Source: Brassica napus (Eukaryota; Streptophyta; Magnoliopsida; Brassicales; Brassicaceae). From it: a stretch of 64,000 nt of DNA. The notes under the pieces were generated by a model. That model had not been told where the DNA came from, made no database searches, and was given only the letters and a program-made list of their open reading frames with translations. The stretch is from contig NW_026014793.1 in NCBI RefSeq assembly GCF_020379485.1, positions 1 to 64,000 of the forward strand. Reading direction: 5' to 3'. Below, piece by piece: positions 37,210 to 47,501 of this stretch. The translations under genes were made by a program, and so were the position numbers. The first letter of the stretch is position 1; every line of letters begins with the position of its first letter.

Positions 37210-38577
37210 TTGAGTGTTATCTTTTGGTTTCAGGTACCAATGGGTAATGCAACTGATGAAGAAGCAGAACTAATGAGGAAGAACAAGTTGTTGATGGAAG
37301 CCATGACTAATCAACTCAATCAGACTATGCTTACCAACATGACTGAGATGATGAAAGAAAGTCTGAAAGAGATCAGAGAAGAGATCAGACAAGCTACTGG
37401 TCAGGGTCACAGTAATGAATCCAGGAGGAACAGACGGACTCAACCACAACAGGAGCATGCTGGTTCACAAGAGACTGACAACTACTATGACCGCAACCGA
37501 TCTGAGCGCAGTAGCTCTTCCTCTAGGGACAGTAGGAGGAGGCATAGGCGTGATCATGATGGAAGAAGACTTCACAGGGATGAGCTTGCTGGTTTAAAGC
37601 TTAAAATTCCCCCCTTTCATGGGAAAGTTGATCCGGATGCTTACTTAGATTGGGAGAAGAAGATAGAGCTTGTCTTCAATGTGCAACACTACTCCAATGC
37701 CCAAAGAATTCAGATTGCTGCCACTGAGTTCTATGACTATGCTTTGAGTTGGTGGGATCAGTTGGTGACTACTAGAAGACTTAACCAGGAGTATCCAGTT
37801 GACTCATGGCATGAGATGAAGTCTCTTATGCGCAAGAGGTTTGTGCCAAGCCATTACCACCGAGATCTCCATCAGAAGCTTAGAAGACTTACCCAAGGAT
37901 CTAAGACTGTGGAAGAGTACTATCAAGACATGGAGATGCTGATGTTGAGGGCTGGTATCTTGGAGGATAGAGAAACTACTATGGCCAGGTTCCTTGGAGG
38001 GCTTAACCGTGAGATACAAGACAGTGTGGAGATGCAACACTATGTGGAGATAGAAGAGATGTTGCACAAAGCTATTCTAGTGGAGCAGCAGCTCAAGAGG
38101 AAGGGTAACTCACGCAGCTATGGATCTTCTAGGTTCCACCACTCTAAGGAAGAGAAAACATCCTATCTGAAGGATAGCAAGCCTCAGCAGAACGAAGAGA
38201 CTAAGTCAAGCAGCAAATCCAGCAAAGACAAAGGCAAGGCTGAAGCTACTAGTTCCAGAACCAGAGATGTTAAGTGTTTCAAATGTCAAGGGCGTGGGCA
38301 TTATGCTAATGAGTGCACCAACAAAAAGGTTATGATTCTTCTTGAGAATGGAGAGTATGAATCAGAAGAAGAGAAGTCTGGGTCTGATCATGAGGAATCT
38401 GGAGAAGAAAGTGAAGTAGAACCAGTGAAAGGAAGGTTGTTGGTGACAAGAAGGCTCTTGAACTTGCAAACTAAGATGGAGAGCTTGAGCAGCGTGAGAA
38501 TCTGTTTTACACAAGGTGTATGGTTCAGGGAAAGGTGTGCAGTCTCATTATTGATGGAGGAAGTTGTGTCAATGTAG
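37210..38577 (+). CDS. gag: Chromovirus gag (nucleocapsid/capsid), frame diverges near its end
   Basis: Structural protein that forms the cytoplasmic particle and binds element RNA. The frame opens at 37210; the methionine of MGNATDEEAELM at 37240 is the more likely start because homology-like sequence begins there. N-terminal residues are coiled-coil-like and charged (KESLKEIREEIRQATG), followed by an Arg/Ser-rich stretch. The capsid region follows, with LKIPPFHGKVDPDAYLDWEKK and WHEMKSLMRKRFVPSHY, the usual plant Ty3 gag core. One CCHC knuckle, CFKCQGRGHYANEC, starts at about residue 356 (38275). After an acidic stretch the frame departs from the expected gag-protease junction near 38475, so the last 30-odd residues are probably out of frame. 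Gag itself looks intact. Confidence 0.85.
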   Translation: MSVIFWFQVPMGNATDEEAELMRKNKLLMEAMTNQLNQTMLTNMTEMMKESLKEIREEIRQATGQGHSNESRRNRRTQPQQEHAGSQETDNYYDRNRSERSSSSSRDSRRRHRRDHDGRRLHRDELAGLKLKIPPFHGKVDPDAYLDWEKKIELVFNVQHYSNAQRIQIAATEFYDYALSWWDQLVTTRRLNQEYPVDSWHEMKSLMRKRFVPSHYHRDLHQKLRRLTQGSKTVEEYYQDMEMLMLRAGILEDRETTMARFLGGLNREIQDSVEMQHYVEIEEMLHKAILVEQQLKRKGNSRSYGSSRFHHSKEEKTSYLKDSKPQQNEETKSSSKSSKDKGKAEATSSRTRDVKCFKCQGRGHYANECTNKKVMILLENGEYESEEEKSGSDHEESGEESEVEPVKGRLLVTRRLLNLQTKMESLSSVRICFTQGVWFRERCAVSLLMEEVVSM

Positions 38578-39980
38578 CTAGTGAGACAATGGTGAAGAAA
38601 TTGGGTTTGAAAATTCAGAAACACCCAAGACCATACAGATTGCAGTGGCTTAATGAGGAGGGCGAGATGAGAGTTTCTACTCAAGTGCTGGTTCCTATAG
38701 CCATTGGTAGATATGAAGATGAAGTCTTGTGTGATGTGTTGCCAATGGAAGCCAGTCATATACTCCTTGGAAGACCCTGGCAGTATGATAGACGTGTGAA
38801 TCATGATGGCTTCACCAACAAGCACTCATTTGAATTCAATGGAAAGAAGACTGTACTGGTGCCTTTATCTCCTAAAGAGGTTCATGAAGATCAACTCCAG
38901 CTTCAGAAAAAGAAAGAGAAAGAGATAGACCTCAAACCTGATCAGAACAAGCATCACAGCCTCTATGCCAAACAGGGAGATATCAAAAGAATTCTTTACT
39001 CTCAAAATTCTATTATCTTGCTTATGTTTAAGGAGACTTTACTAACAGTTACTGATCACACACCGGATCATCCGAGTGAACTAGTCTCTCTTTTACAGGA
39101 ATATGCAGATGTGTTTCCAGAAGATAGCCCCATTGGATTGCCTCCAGTTCGTGGGATTGAGCACCAAATCGACTTTGTACCTGGTTCAACACTACCAAAC
39201 AGACCTGCATACAGAACTAATCCAGTGGAGACTAAAGAATTGCAAAGACAAGTAGAGGAGCTGATGGAGAAGGGTCATATCCGAGAGAGTTTAAGTCCTT
39301 GTGCAGTTCCGGTGCTCCTTGTGCCTAAGAAAGATGGGAGCTGGCGCATGTGTGTTGATTGTAGAGCAATCAACAACATAACAGTGAAGTATCGCCACCC
39401 TATTCCTAGATTAGATGATATGCTTGATGAGTTACATGGTTCTTGCTTCTTTTCTAAGATAGATTTGAAAAGTGGATATCATCAGATTAGGATGAAAGAA
39501 GGAGATGAGTGGAAAACTGCTTTTAAAACTAAACATGGCTTGTATGAGTGGTTAGTTATGCCATTTGGATTAACCAATGCTCCTAGTACATTCATGAGAC
39601 TGATGAATCATATTCTTAGGTCTTTCATAGGCATCTTTGTTGTTGTGTACTTTGATGATATATTAGTTTACAGCAAATGCTTAGAAGATCATATAGAACA
39701 TCTTAGGGCTGTTTTGGATGTTTTGAGAAAAGAAAAACTTTATGCCAATCTGAAGAAGTGCACTTTTTGCACAGATAACTTGGTCTTTCTAGGTTTTGTT
39801 GTAAGTGCAGATGGTGTAAAGGTGGATCAGGAGAAGATCAAAGCAATACAAGAGTGGCCGAGTCCAACTACAGTGGGAGAAGTAAGGAGTTTCCATGGAC
39901 TGGCAGGTTTCTATAGGCGCTTTGTGAAGGATTTCAGCACTCTAGCAGCTCCCCTGACTGAGATAATAAGAAGGATGTAG
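38475..39980 (+). pseudogene. pol: Chromovirus protease and reverse transcriptase, separated by frame changes
   Basis: This frame (-1 relative to gag) opens after a stop at 38472 and continues to a stop at 39978. The protease region has LIIDGGSCVNVASETMV just downstream of 38520, a form of the aspartic protease motif seen in this clade. RT includes HPIPRLDDMLDELHG, FSKIDLKSGYHQIRM, FKTKHGLYEWLVMPFGLTNA and the catalytic YFDDILVYS (Asp pair near 39654-39659), then FLGFVVSADGVKVDQEKIKA and [20 protein letters not shown]. It ends where a one-base frame change near 39962-39975 moves coding into the next frame. RT residues themselves are intact. In related elements gag and pol are normally one frame, so both junctions are judged defects rather than programmed shifts. 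Confidence 0.8.
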
Positions 39981-41944
39981 GATTCAAGTGGGGAGAAGTT
40001 CAAGAAGCCGCATTCCAACTCCTTAAAGAGAAGCTTACTCAATCTCCTCTTCTCATACTTCCTGATTTTTCTAAAACATTTGAAATAGAATGTGATGCCT
40101 CAGGAATTGGAATTGGTGCTGTGTTGATGCAGGATAAAAGACCTATTGCTTATTTCAGTGAGAAACTCAGTGGAGCTACTCTCAACTATGCCACTTATGA
40201 CAAAGAACTCTATGCCTTGGTGAGAGCTCTACAGACTTGGCAGCATTATCTCTGGCCAAAGGAGTTTGTCATTCACACAGACCATGAATCTCTCAAGTAC
40301 CTCAAAGGACAAAGTAAGCTCAGCAAGAGACACGCCAGATGGGTAGAATTCATTGAAACCTTCCCTTATGTGATCAAATACAAACAAGGTAAGGAAAATA
40401 TAGTTGCTGATGCACTATCCAGAAGGTATGTCCTCTTGAATACTCTTGATGCTAAGTTGCTAGGCTTTGAGCAGATTAAAGAAATGTATGAATCTGATCC
40501 TGACTTCCAAGAAGCTTATAATTCATGTGCTAAGTATGCTGCTGGACATTATTTTAGGCATGATGGATTCTTATTCTATGACAATCGTTTATGTGTGCCT
40601 AATTGCTCTTTGAGAGATCTATTTGTTAGGGAATCCCATGGAGGAAGCTTGATGGGTCATTTTGGTATAGCAAAAACTCTTAAAGTTTTGCAGGATCACT
40701 TCTATTGGCCACATATGAAAAGAGATGTGGAGAGAATCTGTGGAAGGTGCACAACTTGCAAGCTTGCAAAGTCTAAGGTTCAACCCCACGGTTTGTATAC
40801 TCCTTTGCCTATTCCTACTCATCCTTGGAATGATATATCAATGGATTTTATTGTGGGATTGCCAAGAACTAGGACAGGAAAGGATTCTATCTTTGTAGTT
40901 GTGGATAGGTTCTCTAAGATGGCACATTTCATTGCTTGCCATAAAACTGATGATGCATTGCATGTTGCTAACCTGTTCTTTAAAGAGATTGTGCGCATTC
41001 ATGGCATGCCTAAGACTATAGTTTCTGATAGAGACACTAAGTTTCTTAGTTATTTTTGGAAGACTCTTTGGTCTAAGCTAGGTACTAAGCTGTTATTCTC
41101 TACTACATGTCATCCACAAACTGATGGGCAAACTGAGGTAGTTAATAGAACTCTTGGAACTCTCTTGCGTGCATTCATTAAAAAGAATCTGAAATCATGG
41201 GAAGAGTATTTGCCTCACTGTGAATTTGCTTATAATCATGCTCAGCATTCTGCTTCTAAGTATTCTCCTTTTGAAATTGTTTATGGGTTCAATCCCATCT
41301 CACCTTTGGATCTAATGCCTTTACCTGAGTGTGAAAGGGTGAGTATGGATGGGAAAAAGAAAGCAGAAATGGTGCAGCAGATTCATGAGCAGGCAAGAAG
41401 AAATATTGTGGAGAAAACCAAGCAGTACACTAAAAGAGCAAACAAAGGCAGGCGTGAGATGATCTTTGATGTAGGTGATAAAGTGTGGGTTCACTTGCGC
41501 AAGGAGAGGTTTCCAAATGAAAGAAAGTCTAAGCTCATGCCGCGGATTGATGGCCCTTTTGAAGTCATCCAGAAAATCAATGACAATGCCTACAAGCTTG
41601 ATCTTCAAGGTAAGTATGATATAAGTAATAGCTTTAATGTTACTGACTTGGCTCCTTTTGTTGCAGATGAGCTAGATTTGAGGACAAATCCTTTTCAAGA
41701 GGGAGGGGATGATATGATCATGGACCAGTCAAACAAAGAAGATAATGGGAGCATGGAAGATCCAGCTAATGGAGGAGCTCTAGCCATATCTGAAGGTCCT
41801 ATGACTCGAGCCAGAAGCAAGCAACTCAAAGAAGCCATTGGAGGATTACTTAAGACATCACTGAAGCAAGAAGAGAGTCTTGGAAGAAGCTTGATCAACC
41901 AAGACACACTTACCACAATTCAAGCCATCTCACTTCCAAGATAG
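39962..41944 (+). pseudogene. pol: Chromovirus RNase H and integrase, third pol segment
   Basis: The frame reopens at 39962 directly beside the upstream break; its first methionine (40121) is only internal. RNase [18 protein letters not shown] near 40080, [26 protein letters not shown] and [11 protein letters not shown]. Integrase: a zinc region with His residues in [12 protein letters not shown] and cysteines in CGRCTTC, then the catalytic triad in [17 protein letters not shown] and GQTEVVNRT, with 35 residues between the second Asp and the Glu. A GPF module follows ([19 protein letters not shown]), then [20 protein letters not shown]. No typical chromodomain is seen. The final 78 residues, including [14 protein letters not shown], are encoded inside the 3' LTR, consistent with the CRM-type targeting tail. 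The domains are intact, but the segment is out of frame with RT. Confidence 0.83.
41697..41709 (+). other. Chromovirus polypurine tract
   Basis: AAGAGGGAGGGGA immediately before the 3' LTR. It lies inside the integrase frame, so it also encodes part of QEGGDD. Confidence 0.9.
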
Positions 41945-42566
41945 ACATCAAATGAGCAAGTAACATATGTGTGCTCTTTTTCCCTATCTTTGGTTTTGTC
42001 CCACTGGGTTTTCCAAAGATAGGTTTTTAATGAGGCCATATGTTGCTTTCCTATCACTCATTTGATGATCTCAGTTCAAGACTTTATTTTAATTATTTAT
42101 CTTTGCTAGACTTGAGAATTAAGCTGCCAGACTTGAGAATTAAGCTGCCAGACTTGAAAGCCCTTATAAGGTTTTATATGGGTTTTATAAGGTTTATTTT
42201 TAAGGCCCATTTAGAGACCAAGGAGCCTGTTCCTTGCTTTCTCTATAAATATGTGTCTGAAAACCCTAATAGAGTTATCCAACCTTTATTTCTAAACTCT
42301 TGTTTCTCTCTAGTCGGCTGCAAGCTTGTCTTGTAGATCTGAGTGTTCTTGAGTCTTTGTTAGTGTGTCATATCTAACAAAACCACAAGAGTGATTGTCT
42401 TGGTGTGTCATATCCAAGGGATTCACTTAGGAGTATCAAGGAGACCTCTCACATCTCTTTGTGTCACCATTCAATCCACACACCTTGAAGTAGATTGAGT
42501 CTGTTGATTCTCTATTTGCAAGGATCTATCCCATTCCAACCAGAGAAGCATCCTAGGAGTGTTTTA
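41710..42566 (+). repeat. Chromovirus 3' LTR, 857 bp
   Basis: Same length as the 5' LTR with about two substitutions. It carries the end of pol (stop at 41942-41944), the hairpin at 41983-42023, the 21-bp tandem repeat at 42108 and a TATA box at 42244-42251. It ends GTGTTTTA, followed by the GATTC duplication. Confidence 0.95.
41983..42023 (+). other. Conserved hairpin in the chromovirus 3' LTR
   Basis: Identical to the copy at 36356-36396. It begins about 40 bp after the pol stop codon, so in the genomic RNA it occupies the 3' untranslated region, the same relative place as in copia-3. Confidence 0.85.
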
Positions 42567-45500
42567 GATTCATCCTGGTTTGATTGGAAGGACAAAGAAG
42601 CTGTCCTATTCCCAAACTGGGAAACTAGAATCACCTGATTTGAAAGTGGGATAACTTCTTTTCGCCAACTCTTACGAGATTTATTCAACTTACTGGTGAT
42701 TCTCCACCACTTTATGTATCCAAATAAAGCTTCTCACAAAGTGATTCATCCTGATTTGAATGGAACGACGATGAAGCTGTGCTATTCCCAAACTGGGAAA
42801 CTGGAATCACCAGATTTGAAAGTGGGATAACTTCTTCATCCCAACTCCTATTAGATTTATTCAACTTCCTGGTGATTCTCCACCACTTTATGTATCCAAA
42901 TCAAGCTTCTTACAAAGAGATTCATCCTGGTTTGATTGGAACGACAGAGAAGCTTTCCTATTCCCAAACTGGGAAACTGGAATCACCTGATTTGAAAGTG
43001 GGATAACTTCTTTTCGCCAACTCCTATGAGATATATTCAACTTCATGGTGATTCTCCACAACTTTATGTATCTAAATCAAGCTTCTCACAAAGAGATTCA
43101 TCCTGGTTTGATGGGAACAACGAAGAAGCTGTGCTATTCCCAAACTGGGAAACTGGAATCACCTGATTTGAAAGTGGGATAACTTCTTCATCCCAACTCC
43201 TATGAGATTTATTCTACTTCCTGGTGATTCTACACCACTTAATGTATCCAAATCAAGCTTCTTACAAAGAGATTCATCCTGGTTTGATTGGAACGACGAA
43301 GAAGCTATGCTATTCCCAAACTGGGAAACTGGAATCACCTTATTTGAAAGTAGGATAACTTCTTCATCCCAACTCCTATGAGATTTATTCAACTTCCTGG
43401 TCATTCTCCACCACTTTATGTATCCAAATCAAGCTTCTCACAAAGTGATTCATCCTGGTTTGATTGGAACGACGAAGAAACTGTGCTATTCCCAAACTGG
43501 GAAACTGGAATCACCTGATTTGAAATTGGGATAACTTCTTCATCCCAACTCCTATGAGATTTATTCAACTTCCTGGTGATTCTCCACTACTTTATGTATC
43601 CAAATCAAGCTTCTCACAAAGTGATTCATCCTGGTTTGATTGGAAGGACAAAGAAGCTGTCCTATTCCCAAACTGGGAAACTAGAATCACCTGATTTGAA
43701 AGTGGGATAACTTCTTTTCGCCAACTCTTACGAGATTTATTCAACTTCCTGGTGATTCTCCACCACTTTATGTATCCAAATAAAGCTTCTCACAAAGTGA
43801 TTCATCCTGGTTTGATTGGAACGACGATGAAGCTGTGCTATTCCCAAACTGGGAAACTGGAATCACCTGATTTGAAAGTGGGATAACTTCTTCATCCCAA
43901 CTCCTATGAGATTTATTCAACTTCCTGGTGATTCTCCACCACTTTATGTATCCAAATCAAGCTTCTCACAAAGTGATTCATCCTGGTTTCATTTGAACGA
44001 CGATGAAGCTGGCTATTCCCAAACTGGGAAACTGGAATCACCTGATTTGAAAGTGGGATAACTTCTTCATCCCAACTCCTATGAGATTTATTCAACTTCC
44101 TGGTGATTCTCCACCACTTTATGTATCCAAATCAAGCTTCTCACAAAGTGATTCATCCTGGTTTGATTGGAACGACAAAGAAGCTGTCCTATTCCCAAAC
44201 TGGGAAACTGGAATCACCTGATTTGAAAGTGGGATAACTTCTTTTCGCCAACTCCTATGAGATTTATTCAACTTCCTGGTGATTCTCCACCACTTTATGT
44301 ATCCAAATCAAGCTTCTCACAAAGTGATTCATCCTGGTTTGATTGGAACGACGAAGAAGCTGTGCTATTCCCAAACTGGGAAACTGGAATCACCTGATTT
44401 GAAAGTGGGATAACTTCTTCATCCCAACTCCTATGAGATTTATTCAACTTCCTGGTGATTCTCCACCACTTTATGTATCCAAATCAAGCTTCTCACAAAG
44501 TGATTCATCCTGGTTTGATTGGAACGACGATGAAGCTGGCTATTCCCAAACTGGGAAACTGGAATCACCTGATTTGAAAGTGGGATAACTTCTTCATCCC
44601 AACTCCTATGAGATTTATTCAACTTCCTGGTGATTCTCCACCACTTTATGTATCCAAATCAAGCTTCTCACAAAGTGATTCATCCTGGTTTGATTGGAAC
44701 GACGAAGAAGCTGTGCTATTCCCAAACTGGGAAACTGGAATCACCTGATTTGAAAGTGGGATAACTTCTTCATCCCAACTCCTATGAGATTTATTCAACT
44801 TCCTGGTGATTCTCCACCACTTTATGTATCCAAATCAAGCTTCTTACAAAGAGATTCATCCTGGTTTGATTGGAACGACGAAGAAGCTGTGCTATTCCCA
44901 AACTGGGAAACTGGAATCACCTGATTTGAAAGTGGGATAACTTCTTTTGGCCAACTCCTATGAGATTTATTCAACTTCCTGGTGATTCTCCACCACTTTA
45001 TGTATCCAAATCAAGCTTCTCACAAAGTGATTCATCCTGGTTTGATTGGAACGACGATGAAGCTGTGCTATTCCCAAACTGGGAAACTGGAATCACCTGA
45101 TTTGAAAGTGGGATAACTTCTTCATCCAAATCCTATGAGATTTATTCAACTTCCTGGTGATTCTCCACAACTTTATGTATCCAAATCAAGCTTCTTTCAA
45201 AGAGATTCATCCTGGTTTGATTGGAACGACAGAGAAGCTTTCCTATTCCCAAACTGGGAAACTGGAATCACCTGATTTGAAAGTGGGATAACTTCTTTTC
45301 ACCAACTCCTATGAGATTTATTCAACTTCCTGGTGATTCTCCACAACTTTATGTATCCAAATCAAGCTTCTCACAAAGTGATTCATCCTGGTTTGATGGG
45401 AACGACGAAGAAGCTGTGCTATTCCCAAACTGGGAAACTGGAATCACCTGATTTGAAAGTGGGATAACTTCTTCATCCCAACTCCTATGAGATTTATTCA

Positions 45501-46868
45501 ACTTCCTGGTGATTCTCCACCACTTAATGTATCCAAATCAAGCTTCTTACAAAGTGATTCATCCTGGTTTGATTGGAACGACGAAGAAGCTGTGCTATTC
45601 CCAAACTGGGAAACTGGAATCACCTGATTTGAAAGTGGGATAACTTCTTCATCCAAACTCCTATGAGATTTATTCAACTTCCTGGTCATTCTCCACCACC
45701 TTATGTATCCAAATCAAGCTTCTCACAAAGTGATTCATCCTGGTTTGATTGGAACGACGAAGAAGCTGTGCTATTCCCAAACTGGGAAACTGGAATCACC
45801 TGATTTGAAAGTGGGATAACTTCTTCATCCCAACTCCTATGAGATTTATTCAACTTCCTGGTGATTCTCCACCACTTTATGTATCCAAATCAAGCTTCTC
45901 ACAAAGTGATTCATCCTGGTTTCATTTGAACGACGATGAAGCTGGCTATTCCCAAACTGGGAAACTGGAATCACCTGATTTGAAAGTGGGATAACTTCTT
46001 CATCCCAACTCCTATGAGATTTATTCAATTCCTGGTGATTCTCCACCACTTTATGTATCCAAATCAAGCTTCTCACAAAGTGATTCATCCTGGTTTGATT
46101 GGAACGACGAAGAAGCTGTGCTATTCCCAAACTGGGAAACTGGAATCACCTGATTTGAAAGTGGGATAACTTCTTCATCCCAACTCCTATGAGATTTATT
46201 CAACTTCCTGGTGATTCTCCACCACTTTATGTATCCAAATCAAGCTTCTTACAAAGTGATTCATCCTGGTTTGATTGGAACGACGAAGAAGCTGTGCTAT
46301 TCCCAAACTGGGAAACTGGAATCACCTGATTTGAAAGTGGGATAACTTCTTCATCCCAACTCCTATGAGATTTATTCAACTTCCTGGTGATTCTCCACCA
46401 CTTTATGTATCCAAATCAAGCTTCTTACAAAGAGATTCATCCTGGTTTGATTGGAAGGACGAAGAAGCTGTGCTATTCCCAAACTGGGAAACTGGAATCA
46501 CCTGATTTGAAAGTGGGATAACTTCTTTTTGCCAACTCCTATGAGATTTATTCAACTTCCTGGTCATTCTCCACCACTTTATGTATCCAAATCAAGCTTC
46601 TCACAAAGTGATTCATCCTGGTTTGACTGGAACGACGATGAAGCTGTGCTATTCCCAAACTGGGAAACTGGAATCACCTGATTTGAAAGTGGGATAACTT
46701 CTTCATCCCAACTCCTATGAGATTTATTTAATATCCTGATGATTCTCCACCACTTTATGTATCCAAATCAAGCTTCTCACAAAGTGATTCATCCTGGTTT
46801 GATTGGAACAACGATGAAGCTGTGCTATTCCCAAACTGGGAAACTGGAATCACCTGATTTGAAAGTGG
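42567..46868 (+). repeat. Satellite array B, about 24 diverged monomers
   Basis: Continues array A in the same orientation and register after the chromovirus. The first five bases are the right GATTC duplication. Monomers carry many private variants, for example GACGATGAAG, GACAGAGAAG, TTCGCCAAC, CTCTTACGAG and loss of bases in AGCTGGCTATT. The first six monomers resemble the last six of array A, and the unit that starts at 43626 repeats the one at 42567. The final five bases (46864-46868, AGTGG) are the left target duplication of copia-3. Confidence 0.93.
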
Positions 46869-47294
46869 TGTTGACATGAAAGCATGAATGACATAGAGGA
46901 AGAAGAAATCAAGTCAAGACATACATCCGGAGTGATCAAAGTAAGCTTGTCCGTACAAGTGTGATCTAACTTGGCGTGCAAGACAAGAGGAGACTTATCT
47001 GTGATCAAGAAGGATGTTATACTTGCCTTAAGATATTTAAAAGATGTCGGCCAAGAGAAGGGATCCGTTGAAGAAGAAGACAAGGTGGTTCAAAGGAGAG
47101 AGAGCCGTTTGGTGCTGTCGCTTTCCACCTTGGCTGTGCGCAACCTGCCCTTGATCAGTCCTCTTTGTTTATTCTTTTCTTCTATGTCAACTTGCCATTA
47201 GTTTATTCATTGTTGCATCTATTTAAAGTATGTAATCAGAACCAAATGGATCAAGGAAAAAAAAAAACTTCCTCACTTCTCTCTTATGTTTTCG

Positions 47295-47328
<34 letters not shown>

Positions 47329-47410
47329 TTCTTAGTAAAACCCTAGCTATCTCTTCTCTTTGTTCTTGATAAATCACACAAGCCACTCTTATAACTCATT
47401 CATTTTATCA
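46869..47410 (+). repeat. copia-3 5' LTR, 542 bp
   Basis: Starts TGTTGACATG and ends TTTTATCA (canonical TG...CA), followed at once by the primer-binding site. A TATA-like TATTTAAAG lies near 47219. It contains 11 A's from 47257 and a (CT)13 run at 47299-47324 in the R/U5 part. Confidence 0.95.
47299..47325 (+). repeat. CT microsatellite in the copia-3 5' LTR
   Basis: Thirteen CT units, against nineteen at 52469-52506 in the 3' LTR. CT-rich leaders are common downstream of plant transcription starts. Confidence 0.9.
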
Positions 47411-47423
47411 TGGTATCAGAGCA
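47411..47423 (+). other. copia-3 primer-binding site (initiator tRNA-Met)
   Basis: TGGTATCAGAGCA directly after the LTR end. The leader to the gag-pol start is only about 78 bp. Confidence 0.92.
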
Positions 47424-47501
47424 ACAAAGCTCTTGAATCCCTTATCTACTTCCGCAAAACAAATCTCTGTTTCTTTTCTTGCCGTTCTTTGAATCCTCAA
47501 G

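Larger units (their letters stand above)
36083..42566 (+). mobile_element. Ty3/gypsy chromovirus, CRM/CRB-like centromeric retrotransposon
   Basis: A complete 6484-bp element: 857-bp LTRs, tRNA-Met primer site, gag, protease, RT, RNase H, integrase, polypurine tract and a GATTC target duplication in satellite. The order PR-RT-RH-IN identifies Ty3/gypsy. Insertion in centromere satellite, the absence of a conventional chromodomain, and a pol frame whose last 78 codons lie inside the 3' LTR are features I associate with the plant CRM clade, known in Brassica as CRB. The assignment is inference. The LTRs differ at about two of 857 sites, so the insertion is very recent. The frame is nevertheless interrupted twice, so this copy is probably non-autonomous. 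Confidence 0.85.

Noticed and set aside
38440..38580. Programmed -1 frameshift between gag and protease in the chromovirus
   Set aside because: The frames do differ by -1, but no X-XXY-YYZ slippery site or clear downstream structure was seen, and relatives normally use one frame. An indel is the simpler reading.
36413..42336. 98-codon ORFs in both chromovirus LTRs (MLLSYHSFDD...)
   Set aside because: They cover the 21-bp tandem repeat and the TATA region, have no domain, and are duplicated only with the LTR.
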